Translations under genes and position numbers: made by a program
Notes under the pieces: generated by a model
Seen by the model: the letters and a program-made list of their open reading frames with translations, nothing else
Databases searched by the model: none
What the model was told of the DNA's origin: nothing
Part shown: positions 54,919 to 64,000 of the stretch, one piece after another
Layout: the number at the start of each line of letters is the position of its first letter
Position numbering within the stretch: position 1 is the first letter of the stretch
Assembly: GCF_018130215.1 (NCBI RefSeq)
Contig: NZ_JAFCKQ010000019.1
Coordinates: forward strand, 1-64,000
Origin: Bradyrhizobium jicamae
GTDB taxonomy: Bacteria > Pseudomonadota > Alphaproteobacteria > Rhizobiales > Xanthobacteraceae
Length of the DNA: 64,000 bases
Reading direction: 5' to 3'

Positions 54919-56100
54919 ATGCCCGTGATTTGCATGACCCGAAACGAAGTGCGTAATGCGCGGTTGGGACGAGCGATCCGGACCGTCTTGCTTTCCGCAA
55001 TGCTGCTGGCGCCGGCCGTCTCGGCCGGCGCCGAAGAGGCAAAACCGCTGCGGCTCTGCGCCGATCCGACCAACCTGCCGTTCTCGAGCGATGATCCGGG
55101 CGAGCCGGGCCTCTATCTCGAGATCGGCCAGGCGGTGGCGAAAAAGCTTGGCCGCACCGTGAGCTACAACTGGTACAAGTCGTATTTCGGCAAGCGGACG
55201 GTGCGGGAAACGCTGCTCAGCCGGCAATGCGACGCCATGGTCGGCTTGCCCCTGGTCGACGATTTCATGGGTCCGTCGGTGATCTTCTCGAAACCGATCG
55301 CCCACGAGGGTTACGCGCTGGTCGCCGCGAAGGATCGCAAGGTCGCCGGCATCGACGATCTCAAGGGATTGCGGGTCGCCGTGCAATATCAGTCGACGCC
55401 GCAGAACCTGCTCGCGATGCGCGACGACATCCAGAAGGTCACCGTGCTCAGCCCCGAAGAGGGCATGACGGCGCTCGACCAGGGCAAGGTCGACGTCGCC
55501 TTCATCTGGGCGCCGGTGGCGGGCTGGCTCAACAAGACCGCCTATGGCGAAAAGTATCAGGTCGTCTCGACCGAAGGCGACGGCCTGCTGTGGCAGACCG
55601 CGATCGGCTTCGCCAGGGCATCCGGCGCGCTGCGTGACGAGGTCGACGGCGTGCTGCCGTCGTTGCAGGCGGAGATCGCGTCCCTGTTTGCCAAATATGG
55701 CGTACCGAACGGAACGCCGGTGAAGTTCGGGCAGGCCGACCAGGCCGTGACATCCTCCACCGGAGCGAGCGAGCCCGTGACCGTGGGGCAGGCGACCGCG
55801 ACCGAGAAGCCGGTCCAGACCGCCGCGGTCGCCGGAGATGCCGCAGCCGGCCGAGAGACGTTCAACGGCACCTGTGCCCATTGCCACGGGCCCGATGCGG
55901 TCCAGGCGGAGCGCAAGATCAATCTCAGGCTCCTGAAGCAGCGCTATGCCGACGACATGGAAGCAACGTTCTGGAAGACGGTCCATGACGGGCGGCCGGC
56001 CAAGGGCATGCCGGCGTGGAAGGACGTTTTCAGCGACGATGAGCTGAAAAACGTATATGCCTATCTGCAGAGCGTGCAGGAGACCGGCGGGTCGAATTAG
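54919..56100 (+). CDS. Fusion of XoxJ/MxaJ-like periplasmic binding protein and cytochrome c
   Basis: A 393-residue exported protein. A signal peptide (about 15-36) is followed by a type II solute-binding fold (about 42-275: LRLCADPTNLPFSS, DAMVGLPL, VAFIWAPVAGW), like the quinoprotein-associated XoxJ/PedG proteins, then a linker and a class I cytochrome c domain (about 305-388) with haem motif C319-A-H-C322-H323 and axial M364. In other organisms the binding protein and cytochrome (XoxG/PedF) are usually separate genes. Here one polypeptide may both bring the dehydrogenase to its active form and accept its electrons. GGAGG precedes the ATG, 17 bases after the dehydrogenase. Confidence 0.85.
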   Translation: MPVICMTRNEVRNARLGRAIRTVLLSAMLLAPAVSAGAEEAKPLRLCADPTNLPFSSDDPGEPGLYLEIGQAVAKKLGRTVSYNWYKSYFGKRTVRETLLSRQCDAMVGLPLVDDFMGPSVIFSKPIAHEGYALVAAKDRKVAGIDDLKGLRVAVQYQSTPQNLLAMRDDIQKVTVLSPEEGMTALDQGKVDVAFIWAPVAGWLNKTAYGEKYQVVSTEGDGLLWQTAIGFARASGALRDEVDGVLPSLQAEIASLFAKYGVPNGTPVKFGQADQAVTSSTGASEPVTVGQATATEKPVQTAAVAGDAAAGRETFNGTCAHCHGPDAVQAERKINLRLLKQRYADDMEATFWKTVHDGRPAKGMPAWKDVFSDDELKNVYAYLQSVQETGGSN

Positions 56101-56135
56101 CTGCAGGTATTCGAAACATCCGTGCGAGGGTCCTC

Positions 56136-56816
56136 ATGATGGGGTTCCTGATCATCGACGATCACCCATTATTCGGCGAGGCGCTTGGCAATGCCATTCG
56201 CATCTCGCATCCGGACGCTCGCGTCTATGAGGCCACCTCGATCAAGGGCGCGCTCAGCATCCTCGCGACCGAGCCGAACATCGACCTGGCGTTGCTCGAT
56301 CTGCTGCTGCCAGATGTCGTCGGCTTCTCGGGCTTTCAGAAGATCAGGGACCGCTATCCCAGGCTGCCGATCGCCATCGTGTCGAGCGAGGAGGACAAGC
56401 ATACGATCCGCGAGGCGCTGGAGATTGGTGCGGTCGGCTACCTGCCGAAATCGACCTCGCTCGGCGAGCTCTCGCAGGCGATCGCGCGCGTGCTGAGCGG
56501 TTCGGTCTCTGCGCCGCGCGACTTCGTCGCGGCCGGCGCGCTGGAGCAATCGGAGACCGCGCGGACCTTGCGCGAACGGATCCAGAAGCTCACGCCGCAG
56601 CAGATCCGCGTCCTGCACCTGATCACGCGCGGCCTGCAGAACCGGGAGATCGCGGCGGAGCTGAAGCTGGCGGAGTCCACCGTCAAGGCGCATGTGACGG
56701 AGATCCTGCGCAAATTGAAGCTGTTCAGCCGCAACAAGGCGATCATCGAGCTCGGCAAGATTCCGCTTCCGGTGCCGGATGCCGGTGCCGGCGCGAAACC
56801 GGAGAAGACCTCGTAG
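56136..56816 (+). CDS. NarL/LuxR-family response regulator, first of a tandem pair
   Basis: A 226-residue two-domain activator. Receiver about 1-120 with acceptor D55 and GYLPKST; HTH about 150-215, LTPQQIRVLHLITRGLQNREIAAEL. It resembles the next gene more closely than typical NarL paralogues (shared ATSI-GAL and GYxPKST). It lies 35 bases after the cytochrome fusion gene on the same strand. Together with the FIST/kinase operon it is the best candidate for the protein that reads CTACTACCTT. Confidence 0.85.
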   Translation: MMGFLIIDDHPLFGEALGNAIRISHPDARVYEATSIKGALSILATEPNIDLALLDLLLPDVVGFSGFQKIRDRYPRLPIAIVSSEEDKHTIREALEIGAVGYLPKSTSLGELSQAIARVLSGSVSAPRDFVAAGALEQSETARTLRERIQKLTPQQIRVLHLITRGLQNREIAAELKLAESTVKAHVTEILRKLKLFSRNKAIIELGKIPLPVPDAGAGAKPEKTS

Positions 56817-56883
56817 CTCGTTGCGCCGCAAGGCCGCATCGAGCGCCGGCCTATGGGATGAACCCCGACTTTGAGATAACGTC

Positions 56884-57666
56884 GTGTCCACGATGGCGGT
56901 GATGAGCAACCCGGGAGAGGACGGCGCAGCGGTGACCACGACAGCGCCCTTGGACGGACCAGCGGTTGGCAAGGCGGGGTCGCCCCGGCTCCTGATCGTC
57001 GAGGATCACCCGCTGTTCCGTGCCGCGCTGATCGGCGTGATCGGCGCCGAGTTTCCCGAGGCCGAGGTGCTGCAGGCAACTTCGATCGACGGCGCGCTGG
57101 ATATCGTCGCCGCGCGCGACGGTCTCGACCTGATCCTGCTCGACCTGTCGATGCCGGGGACGACGGGCCTGCTGGGCGCCTATCGCGTACGGGCGGCCGC
57201 GCCGCGCAGTGCGCTGGTGATCGTGTCGGCGCATGACGATTCGCGGATCATCGGCAGCGCGATCGCGCTCGGCATTTCCGGCTATATCCCGAAGTCGACG
57301 CCGAAGTCGGAACTGGCACGGCTGTTGCGCAACATCCTCGAAGGCGGCATCTCGCTGCCGACACGCTTCCGCGATGCCGCCGCCGCACGGAAGGGCCAGG
57401 CCGATACGCGTGAGCTGATCCAGCGTCTGGGCCAGCTCACCTCGCAACAATTGCGCGTGCTCGACATGATCTGCCGCGGCCTGCAGAACAAGCATATCGC
57501 CTACGAGCTCGATATCTCGGTGACGACCGTGAAGGTGCACGTGTCCGAGATCCTGCGGAAGCTCGACGTGCGCAGCCGCACCGAAGCCATCATCGCGCTG
57601 TCGCAGCTGGATTTCGGCAAGCACGACCATGCGCCGACCACGCCAGCACGCGGCGATGATTCATAG
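56884..57666 (+). CDS. NarL/LuxR-family response regulator, second of a tandem pair
   Basis: A 260-residue regulator with an extra 30-residue N-terminal extension, a receiver (acceptor D87, GYIPKST) and HTH (LTSQQLRVLDMICRGLQNKHIAYELDISVTTVKVHVSEIL). Start is GTG; an ATG three codons later is possible. It is probably a paralogue of the preceding regulator, with a duplicated or divided role. Its stop overlaps by six bases the stop of the convergent hybrid kinase gene. Confidence 0.85.
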   Translation: MSTMAVMSNPGEDGAAVTTTAPLDGPAVGKAGSPRLLIVEDHPLFRAALIGVIGAEFPEAEVLQATSIDGALDIVAARDGLDLILLDLSMPGTTGLLGAYRVRAAAPRSALVIVSAHDDSRIIGSAIALGISGYIPKSTPKSELARLLRNILEGGISLPTRFRDAAAARKGQADTRELIQRLGQLTSQQLRVLDMICRGLQNKHIAYELDISVTTVKVHVSEILRKLDVRSRTEAIIALSQLDFGKHDHAPTTPARGDDS

Positions 57667-59034
57667 CCGCGCGGCCGGCTGCTCAGCGGCCAGCAGGAAC
57701 GACAGCAGCGAGCGCATTTCGGCGGGCTTGATCGGCTTCTTCAGCAGTTCGTGGCCGAACGCAGATACGTCGGACGCGGCCTTGGGCGAATGGTCGGCGG
57801 TGACGATGATCGCCGGAACGTCGATCTTGATCTCATGGCAGATCACGTCGACGGCCTCGATCCCGGTCTCGCCATTGTCGAGGTGAAGGTCGGCGATGAT
57901 GGCGTCCGGAATGCCGTCGAGCGCGCGGATGCGCTCGAGCGCCTCGGTCTTCGAGATGGTCACGGCGACGTCGCAGCCCCACTTCTCGAGCAGGCTGGCA
58001 AGTCCCTCGGCGCTCGAGAGGTCGTTCTCGATCAGGAGGATCTTGGCGCCCTCCATGCCGCCGTAGCGATAGTCGACGCTGGCCTGCTCGCGAACCGGCA
58101 TCGCGACGGGATCGCTGGTGCGCGGCACCGTGACCGAGAACACCGAGCCCTTGCCCGGCTGCGACGTCAGGCGGATGTCATGGCCCAGCACGCTGGCGAA
58201 GCGGCGCACGATCGACAGGCCAAGTCCGATGCCGGCCTTGTCACCGGCGCTGGTCTCGCCGCGCTGGAACTCGACGAAGATGGCCTCGCGCTGGGCCTCC
58301 GGGATGCCGGGGCCGGTGTCATGCACCTCGATCGAGATGTTGTCGCCGCGGTTGCGGCACCCCATCAGCACGCCGCCGCGCTGCGTGTAGCGCAACGCGT
58401 TGGCGAGCAGGTTCTGCAGGATCCGGCGCAGCATCAGCGGATCGGAGCGGACCACGCCTGATGACGGCATGATGCGGAGCGCGAGGCCGCGCTTGGCGGC
58501 GATCGGCATGAACTCATGCTGCAGCGCTTCGAGCAGCGAGGCGATGGCGACCGGGCCGGACTCGGGTTTCAGCACGCCGGCATCGAGCTTGGAGATGTCG
58601 AGCAGGGTCCGCAGCATGTCCTCCAGCGTCGCCAGCGAGCGGTCGATCTGGTCGGTCAGCGCGACGCCCTTGGGCTCGGCGACCATTTCCGTCAATGCCG
58701 AGAGCGTCAACCGGGCTGCGTTCAGCGGCTGCAGCAGGTCGTGGGTCACCGAGACCAGCACCGATGATTTCAGCGAGCTCGCCGCCTCGGCCTGCTGCTT
58801 GGCCTGCAGCAGGCGTCCGTTGGTCTTTTCCAGCGATTGCAGCACCTGCTTGAGCTGCTGGGTGCGGTCGCGGACCTGCTGATCGAGCGCGATCGCGGTT
58901 TCGAACAGCGAGAATGCGTTGAGCTGCTGGTCGGTCGAGCGCTCCACGCGGGACATCAGCGCTGCATTGATCTTGCGCAGCTTCTCGGCTTCGCGCTCGA
59001 GCGACGCTATGCGGCTGGTTCGCGTATCCGTCAT
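57661..59034 (-). CDS. Soluble hybrid histidine kinase paired with a FIST protein
   Basis: A 457-residue kinase without membrane segments. An N-terminal coiled coil (about 8-90) takes the place of a sensor domain; the phospho-accepting H98 is in VSVTHDLLQPLN, the ATPase domain has NLLANALRYT, DTGPGIP and GIGLGLSIV, and the C-terminal receiver (about 331-450) has D382 in IIADLHLDN. The ATG overlaps the FIST stop (ATGA), implying translational coupling and a shared signal: the FIST protein probably senses and the kinase signals. Likely targets are the two NarL-type regulators encoded head-on. Confidence 0.85.
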   Translation of the reverse strand: MTDTRTSRIASLEREAEKLRKINAALMSRVERSTDQQLNAFSLFETAIALDQQVRDRTQQLKQVLQSLEKTNGRLLQAKQQAEAASSLKSSVLVSVTHDLLQPLNAARLTLSALTEMVAEPKGVALTDQIDRSLATLEDMLRTLLDISKLDAGVLKPESGPVAIASLLEALQHEFMPIAAKRGLALRIMPSSGVVRSDPLMLRRILQNLLANALRYTQRGGVLMGCRNRGDNISIEVHDTGPGIPEAQREAIFVEFQRGETSAGDKAGIGLGLSIVRRFASVLGHDIRLTSQPGKGSVFSVTVPRTSDPVAMPVREQASVDYRYGGMEGAKILLIENDLSSAEGLASLLEKWGCDVAVTISKTEALERIRALDGIPDAIIADLHLDNGETGIEAVDVICHEIKIDVPAIIVTADHSPKAASDVSAFGHELLKKPIKPAEMRSLLSFLLAAEQPAARL

Positions 59035-60200
59035 TGCGAAACGTTGACTCGCTTGCCGATGGCGACGCCGGTCAGCGTCTGATTGATGTGCATGGAGCGA
59101 TATTGCTCGCCATAGGTCTGGAACCCAATCACTTTGTTGCGGCGATAGAGCTCCGACATCTCGCGGGACAATTGATGCTGCTCGACGTCGAGCCGCCGCA
59201 GCAGGCATTCGAATCCGATGAAGATCGATATCTCGCCGAGGTCATCGGTCATTTCCTTGAGCAGGCGGCTGGTGGCGTGGATCGGGTCATTCTTCCGCGC
59301 CACCGTCAGCACCATCCCCTCATCGATGGCACAGAAGAACTGCAGCGATCCGTCCGGGTTGGTGCGCTGGATGGAGCGTGCGTAATACGCGCCGCCGACG
59401 CGGACCAGGACGGGATGCGCAGCGAAGGAAAACAGTTCGAGCTTGGCATCGCTGATGCCGACCGCACGCGAATATTCCAGCGCCGCGGGCTCCGCGTTGA
59501 GCTCCTTGACGATGCGGTGCTCGATGTCGGCCTCGGTCACCACCATCTTGGTCGATGTCGGCTCGAAATGATCGCATTTGAACAGGCGGAACGGCAGCCT
59601 CGTCCTGATCAGGATCAGGACCGCCGCGTCGGTGAGCGCCTTGCCGCCATGGAACACCCACGACTTCTCGAAGCGCAGCCCGTCACCGGCGGAGCCGCCG
59701 ACGATCGGGATGTCCTCCAGCGAGGTGTAGATCGCCGACATGATGGTCTCTTCGCGCTGGCACATGCCGTCGATGAACAGCAGACCGAAGGATTCATCGC
59801 TCGCGGCGCATTGTTCGGTCCGCTCGGCGAATTCCTGCTGCAGCTCGGTGCAGATCGCGCGCCCGCGATCGACCCGGAAGGTCGACAGCTCGAGCAGCGG
59901 ACGGGCCGCGATCACGAAGTCGGCCGCGTCGAAGCCCATGGCGACCACGCTATCCTCGTCCCAGCCGCCCGGAGACAGCTCGCCGGCGGTCGTGCAGCCG
60001 AAGATCGGCGTGTCGGGCATCCGCCGCGACAGCTCGGCGATGAAGATCTCGGGGTCGTAGAACGGCGAAACGAACACGGTGACCATCGCGAGCTTCGCCC
60101 GCGCCAACTGGCGTGCGATCTCGGCCGCGGCGGCCCGCGGCTCCTCCGTCTTTGCCTGCGCCACGACAATGCTGTCGGCGGCGCTGCCGTTCTTCTCCAA
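59031..60200 (-). CDS. FIST-domain sensor protein
   Basis: A 389-residue protein with FIST_N (about 8-210: FGCTTAGELSPGGWDEDSVVAMGF) and FIST_C (about 220-380: SLQFFCAIDEGMVLTVARKNDP, GFQTYGEQY near the end). FIST domains bind small ligands, often amino acids or similar, and feed them to signalling partners. The start is a TTG codon behind GGGAGAG; no ATG or GTG sits at the natural domain boundary. It leads a two-gene operon with the hybrid kinase and lies 398 bases downstream of the DUF779 gene. The sequence shows no membrane segment, so the ligand is cytoplasmic. Confidence 0.8.
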   Translation of the reverse strand: MEKNGSAADSIVVAQAKTEEPRAAAAEIARQLARAKLAMVTVFVSPFYDPEIFIAELSRRMPDTPIFGCTTAGELSPGGWDEDSVVAMGFDAADFVIAARPLLELSTFRVDRGRAICTELQQEFAERTEQCAASDESFGLLFIDGMCQREETIMSAIYTSLEDIPIVGGSAGDGLRFEKSWVFHGGKALTDAAVLILIRTRLPFRLFKCDHFEPTSTKMVVTEADIEHRIVKELNAEPAALEYSRAVGISDAKLELFSFAAHPVLVRVGGAYYARSIQRTNPDGSLQFFCAIDEGMVLTVARKNDPIHATSRLLKEMTDDLGEISIFIGFECLLRRLDVEQHQLSREMSELYRRNKVIGFQTYGEQYRSMHINQTLTGVAIGKRVNVSQ

Positions 60201-60524
60201 AGGCTCTCTCCCAAGACCAGGTCTTGTTTTTTCTTGGCGCGAGCAGGCCCGCGCAAACCGGGACTTTAACTCAGGCCGGGCGCAACCGGGACGCGTTTCG
60301 GCGTCGGCGGCATCCGGATTGCCGTGGCGGGAGACCTCATCGACCGGCTCTGCCGGTCCACATGTTCGGCGCAAGCGCCGATAGCGCCGTCCGACGCAAT
60401 GACATGGGACGCCTCCCGATGTGTCGTCCCGGCCGCGGGCAGCGGCCGGGAACCGCTTATCGCGGCCTAAATTATCGGGACCGGTATTCACGTCAATTGC
60501 GAACAATTGCGGGAGCGAGGGACC

Positions 60525-60534
60525 AAGGTAGTAG
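60525..60534 (-). promoter_or_regulatory. CTACTACCTT motif upstream of the FIST/kinase operon
   Basis: On the minus strand the motif reads CTACTACCTTGGTCCC, identical over 16 bases to the copy at 62666-62681. It is 324 bases before the FIST TTG start, so the transcript would carry a long leader. The 398-base gap 60201-60598 otherwise shows only an AATTGCGAACAATTGCG segment of unknown meaning. Confidence 0.65.
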
Positions 60535-60598
60535 GGGCATGGCCATGGTCGAAGCTGAATTATCAAGGTGTTAGCGGGTGGACAGGTGCCGGGGGCTA

Positions 60599-60970
60599 TC
60601 ACTGGGTGCTCTCCGCCGCCTCCAGTTCCGCGACCTCCTCGTCGCTGAACACCCGGCTGCGGGTCAGGAAGCGGACGCCTTCGGGGGCTTCGAGCGAGAA
60701 TCCCGCGCCGCGGCCGGGGACCACGTCGATGATGAGCTGGGTGTGGCGCCAATATTCGAACTGGGCGGCACCGATATAGAAGTCGCAGCCGGCGATGCGG
60801 CCGAGACGGACGTCCTCGCCGCCGATCCGGAACTCGTTGGCCGGATAGCACATCGGCGCGCTGCCGTCGCAGCAGCCGCCGGATTGATGGAACATCAGTG
60901 GGCCGTGCTGCGCCTTCAGCTGCGCGATCATCTGTTCGGCCTTCGCGGTGACTTCGACCCGGGCAACCAT
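60599..60970 (-). CDS. DUF779 protein
   Basis: A 123-residue protein with C33, C34 and C41 in SGGCCDGSAPMC, which may bind metal, and a conserved QFEYWRHTQLIIDVVPGRG segment. GGAGCAGGA precedes the ATG. DUF779 genes are often beside aldehyde dehydrogenases of ethanol and acetaldehyde catabolism, as here, 80 bases after the aldehyde dehydrogenase. No biochemical role is known to me; a repair or redox accessory role for the dehydrogenase is inference. Confidence 0.85.
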   Translation of the reverse strand: MVARVEVTAKAEQMIAQLKAQHGPLMFHQSGGCCDGSAPMCYPANEFRIGGEDVRLGRIAGCDFYIGAAQFEYWRHTQLIIDVVPGRGAGFSLEAPEGVRFLTRSRVFSDEEVAELEAAESTQ

Positions 60971-61050
60971 GTCCTGCTCCCGTTCCTTGTGGCTTGCAAA
61001 TGGGCGGGCGCGCCCAGGGAGGAAGGGCGCGCCCGCGTGGTCGCCGACGC

Positions 61051-62571
<1,521 letters not shown>

Positions 62572-62671
62572 CGCATCCTCCGTTTTCTCCGGAGCTTGAA
62601 TCTGAGCGTTCAAGCCTTGCTCCGGGTGGCGCCGGACAATGCGATATATAGCTCCGAATACAACGGGGACC

Positions 62672-62681
62672 AAGGTAGTAG
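62672..62681 (-). promoter_or_regulatory. CTACTACCTT motif upstream of the aldehyde dehydrogenase
   Basis: On the minus strand it reads CTACTACCTTGGTCCC and is followed 21 bases later by TATATA (62644-62650), which would place the motif at about -40, the position of a class II activator. This 330-base gap to the chemoreceptor gene shows nothing else that I recognise. Confidence 0.7.
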
Positions 62682-62901
62682 CGGCCGCACCTACCTGAGG
62701 AGGATGCGGCAGCGACACCCGAGGGGGAGACACGGAACGGGCGGTCGACAGGGCGCCACAGGCGGATGGCTGGTGCCGATTTCCCAGCCATTGCCCGCAT
62801 TTACGTAGCCTTATCAATTCTGCCCTAATTTCGCGTCCCGGATACCGGGGCGGGGGCTGCCGCCGGATTCCGCGTGGTTCGGAATGATGACGGGGGGCAG
62901 A

Positions 62902-64000
62902 ATGCCGGGGCTGAAGCGATCGCTGTCGATCAAATTCCCAACCCTGCGGTTCCGCGCCAAGATCATGCTCGGCTTTGCCGTGACGCTGGCGATTTCGGCG
63001 GCCAGCATGGGCTTTGCCTATTGGGGCTTCGAGCGGGTCTCCGCGGGGGTCGCCTCCTATCGCCAGAGCGTCTCCGAAGCCGACCTCGCTCGCAACATCG
63101 ACCGCCAATTGATCTCCTACCGGTCGCTTGCGCGCTACTATGTCGTGACCGGCAAGGAGGACGATTCCAAGGCCGCGCTCGCCGCCGAGGCCGACCTGAA
63201 GGACGCCATCCTCGCCGCGACGAAGGGCACCACCAATCCGGAGCGGCTCGATCAGGTCACCAAGCTTGAACACGAGTTCCGCGCCTTCAGCAGGATCTTC
63301 GCCGAGATCGTCAAGCTCAAGGACGAGAGCGCGTTGATCGCGCAGAACCAGCTTACCCGCAGCGCGACCTCGATGCGCTACAAGCTCGACGATCTCCCGA
63401 GCAATGCCGACGACTCCGAGCTTCAGGCGATCCAGTTCAGTTCCAAGAAAGTCGCAGACCAGCTCCAGTCGATCACGGGAGCCGTGAACACCTTCCTGGT
63501 CAACGGCGACAAGTCGGTTGCCGCCAGCGCGCTTGCCAGGCTGAAATTCGCCGACAATCTGGTGAAGACGATCACCTCGAAGGACGAGCGGATCATCCAG
63601 GGGGTGAAGGATGTGGGTGCCCTGCTGGCAGAGTACCGCGAGGCGCTCGCCAGGCTGATCGAGAATTCCAAGGCGATCGACGGACTGACCTCCGAGATGT
63701 CGGCGTCCGCGGCGGGCATCAGCGACGGCTCGGCTGCGATGACGTCCGACCTGCTTGCGGACCAGAAACGGCTGGAGACGGAATCGCATGCCACGATCGG
63801 TGAAACCGAGCGCTTGATCCTGACGCTTGCCGTCGGCGGCCTCGTGCTGGGAATCGTCTGGGCGTTCCTGCTTGGCAAGGGCATCTCGAAGCCGATCGGG
63901 GCGATGTGTGCCGCGATGCGCGAGCTTGCGGCCGGCAATTTCGATGTCGTGCTGCCCGGCCTCGGTCGCCGCGACGAACTCGGCGAGATGGCCGGCGCGG
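62902..64000 (+). CDS. Methyl-accepting chemotaxis protein, N-terminal part
   Basis: The first 366 residues of a chemoreceptor that continues past the window. Membrane helix 1 (about 20-42), a long all-helical periplasmic domain (about 45-305; the size fits a helical bimodular sensor), membrane helix 2 (about 310-330) and the start of HAMP (SKPIGAMCAAMRELAAGNF) are visible. The methylation and signalling domains are outside. GGGGGGCAG precedes the ATG. It is divergent from the aldehyde dehydrogenase, and may sense a substrate of that module, but no evidence shows it. Confidence 0.8.
   Translation, partial: MPGLKRSLSIKFPTLRFRAKIMLGFAVTLAISAASMGFAYWGFERVSAGVASYRQSVSEADLARNIDRQLISYRSLARYYVVTGKEDDSKAALAAEADLKDAILAATKGTTNPERLDQVTKLEHEFRAFSRIFAEIVKLKDESALIAQNQLTRSATSMRYKLDDLPSNADDSELQAIQFSSKKVADQLQSITGAVNTFLVNGDKSVAASALARLKFADNLVKTITSKDERIIQGVKDVGALLAEYREALARLIENSKAIDGLTSEMSASAAGISDGSAAMTSDLLADQKRLETESHATIGETERLILTLAVGGLVLGIVWAFLLGKGISKPIGAMCAAMRELAAGNFDVVLPGLGRRDELGEMAGA

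Overview
The window looks like chromosome of a Bradyrhizobium-type alphaproteobacterium (Rhizobiales). The evidence is high GC with strongly GC-biased third codon positions, the gene families present, and dispersed repeat families that I recognise from memory as typical of Bradyrhizobium and relatives. No genome search was run. No tRNA, rRNA, CRISPR array, IS element or prophage gene is visible.

Layout. 1-3000: right end of a chemotaxis/signalling locus (cheW end, cheY, cheR, a PilZ-like protein, a small unknown, a FixJ-type regulator). 3213-11528: a large PAS hybrid kinase, a sugar-acid dehydratase plus RraA-like pair, and oligopeptidase B. 11786-17787: a serine/alanine-glyoxylate-type aminotransferase, an LssY_C membrane protein, a secreted nuclease homologue, an unrecognised 576-aa protein and a caspase-fold protein without catalytic residues. 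17875-27462: an orphan RND adaptor, small proteins, cold-shock protein, adenylate cyclase, AsmA, a Crp-type regulator and a SnoaL-like protein. 27550-34279: an RND pump with adaptor, an OmpA-like protein and a second inactive caspase-like protein carrying TPRs.

34616-44934: aromatic amino acid catabolism. A MarR gene diverges from a monooxygenase / DUF2783 / MBL-fold / hmgA / fahA operon. An Lrp gene diverges from hpd, with two strong palindromes between them. Together these run 4-hydroxyphenylpyruvate to homogentisate to maleylacetoacetate, and fumarylacetoacetate to fumarate plus acetoacetate. No maleylacetoacetate isomerase gene is in the window. 44971-49057: M20 amidohydrolase with MFS transporter, then an AMACR-type class III CoA enzyme. 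49058-52787: a molybdenum hydroxylase in coxS-coxL-coxM order with a form II active-site loop.

53186-62571: the most interesting section, a self-contained alcohol-oxidation module. It encodes a lanthanide-type PQQ alcohol dehydrogenase, a periplasmic XoxJ/MxaJ-like protein fused to cytochrome c, two NarL-type response regulators, a soluble hybrid kinase translationally coupled to a FIST sensor protein, an ExaC-like aldehyde dehydrogenase and a DUF779 protein. The three transcription units that deliver the dehydrogenase, the sensor pair and the aldehyde dehydrogenase each have the same decamer CTACTACCTT upstream in the sense orientation, which suggests one small regulon. A truncated methyl-accepting chemotaxis protein closes the window.

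A second regulatory theme is cAMP. A class III adenylate cyclase and a Crp-like protein with a CRP-type recognition helix are both encoded here. CRP-like boxes lie upstream of the crp gene and in the promoter regions of both caspase-like genes.
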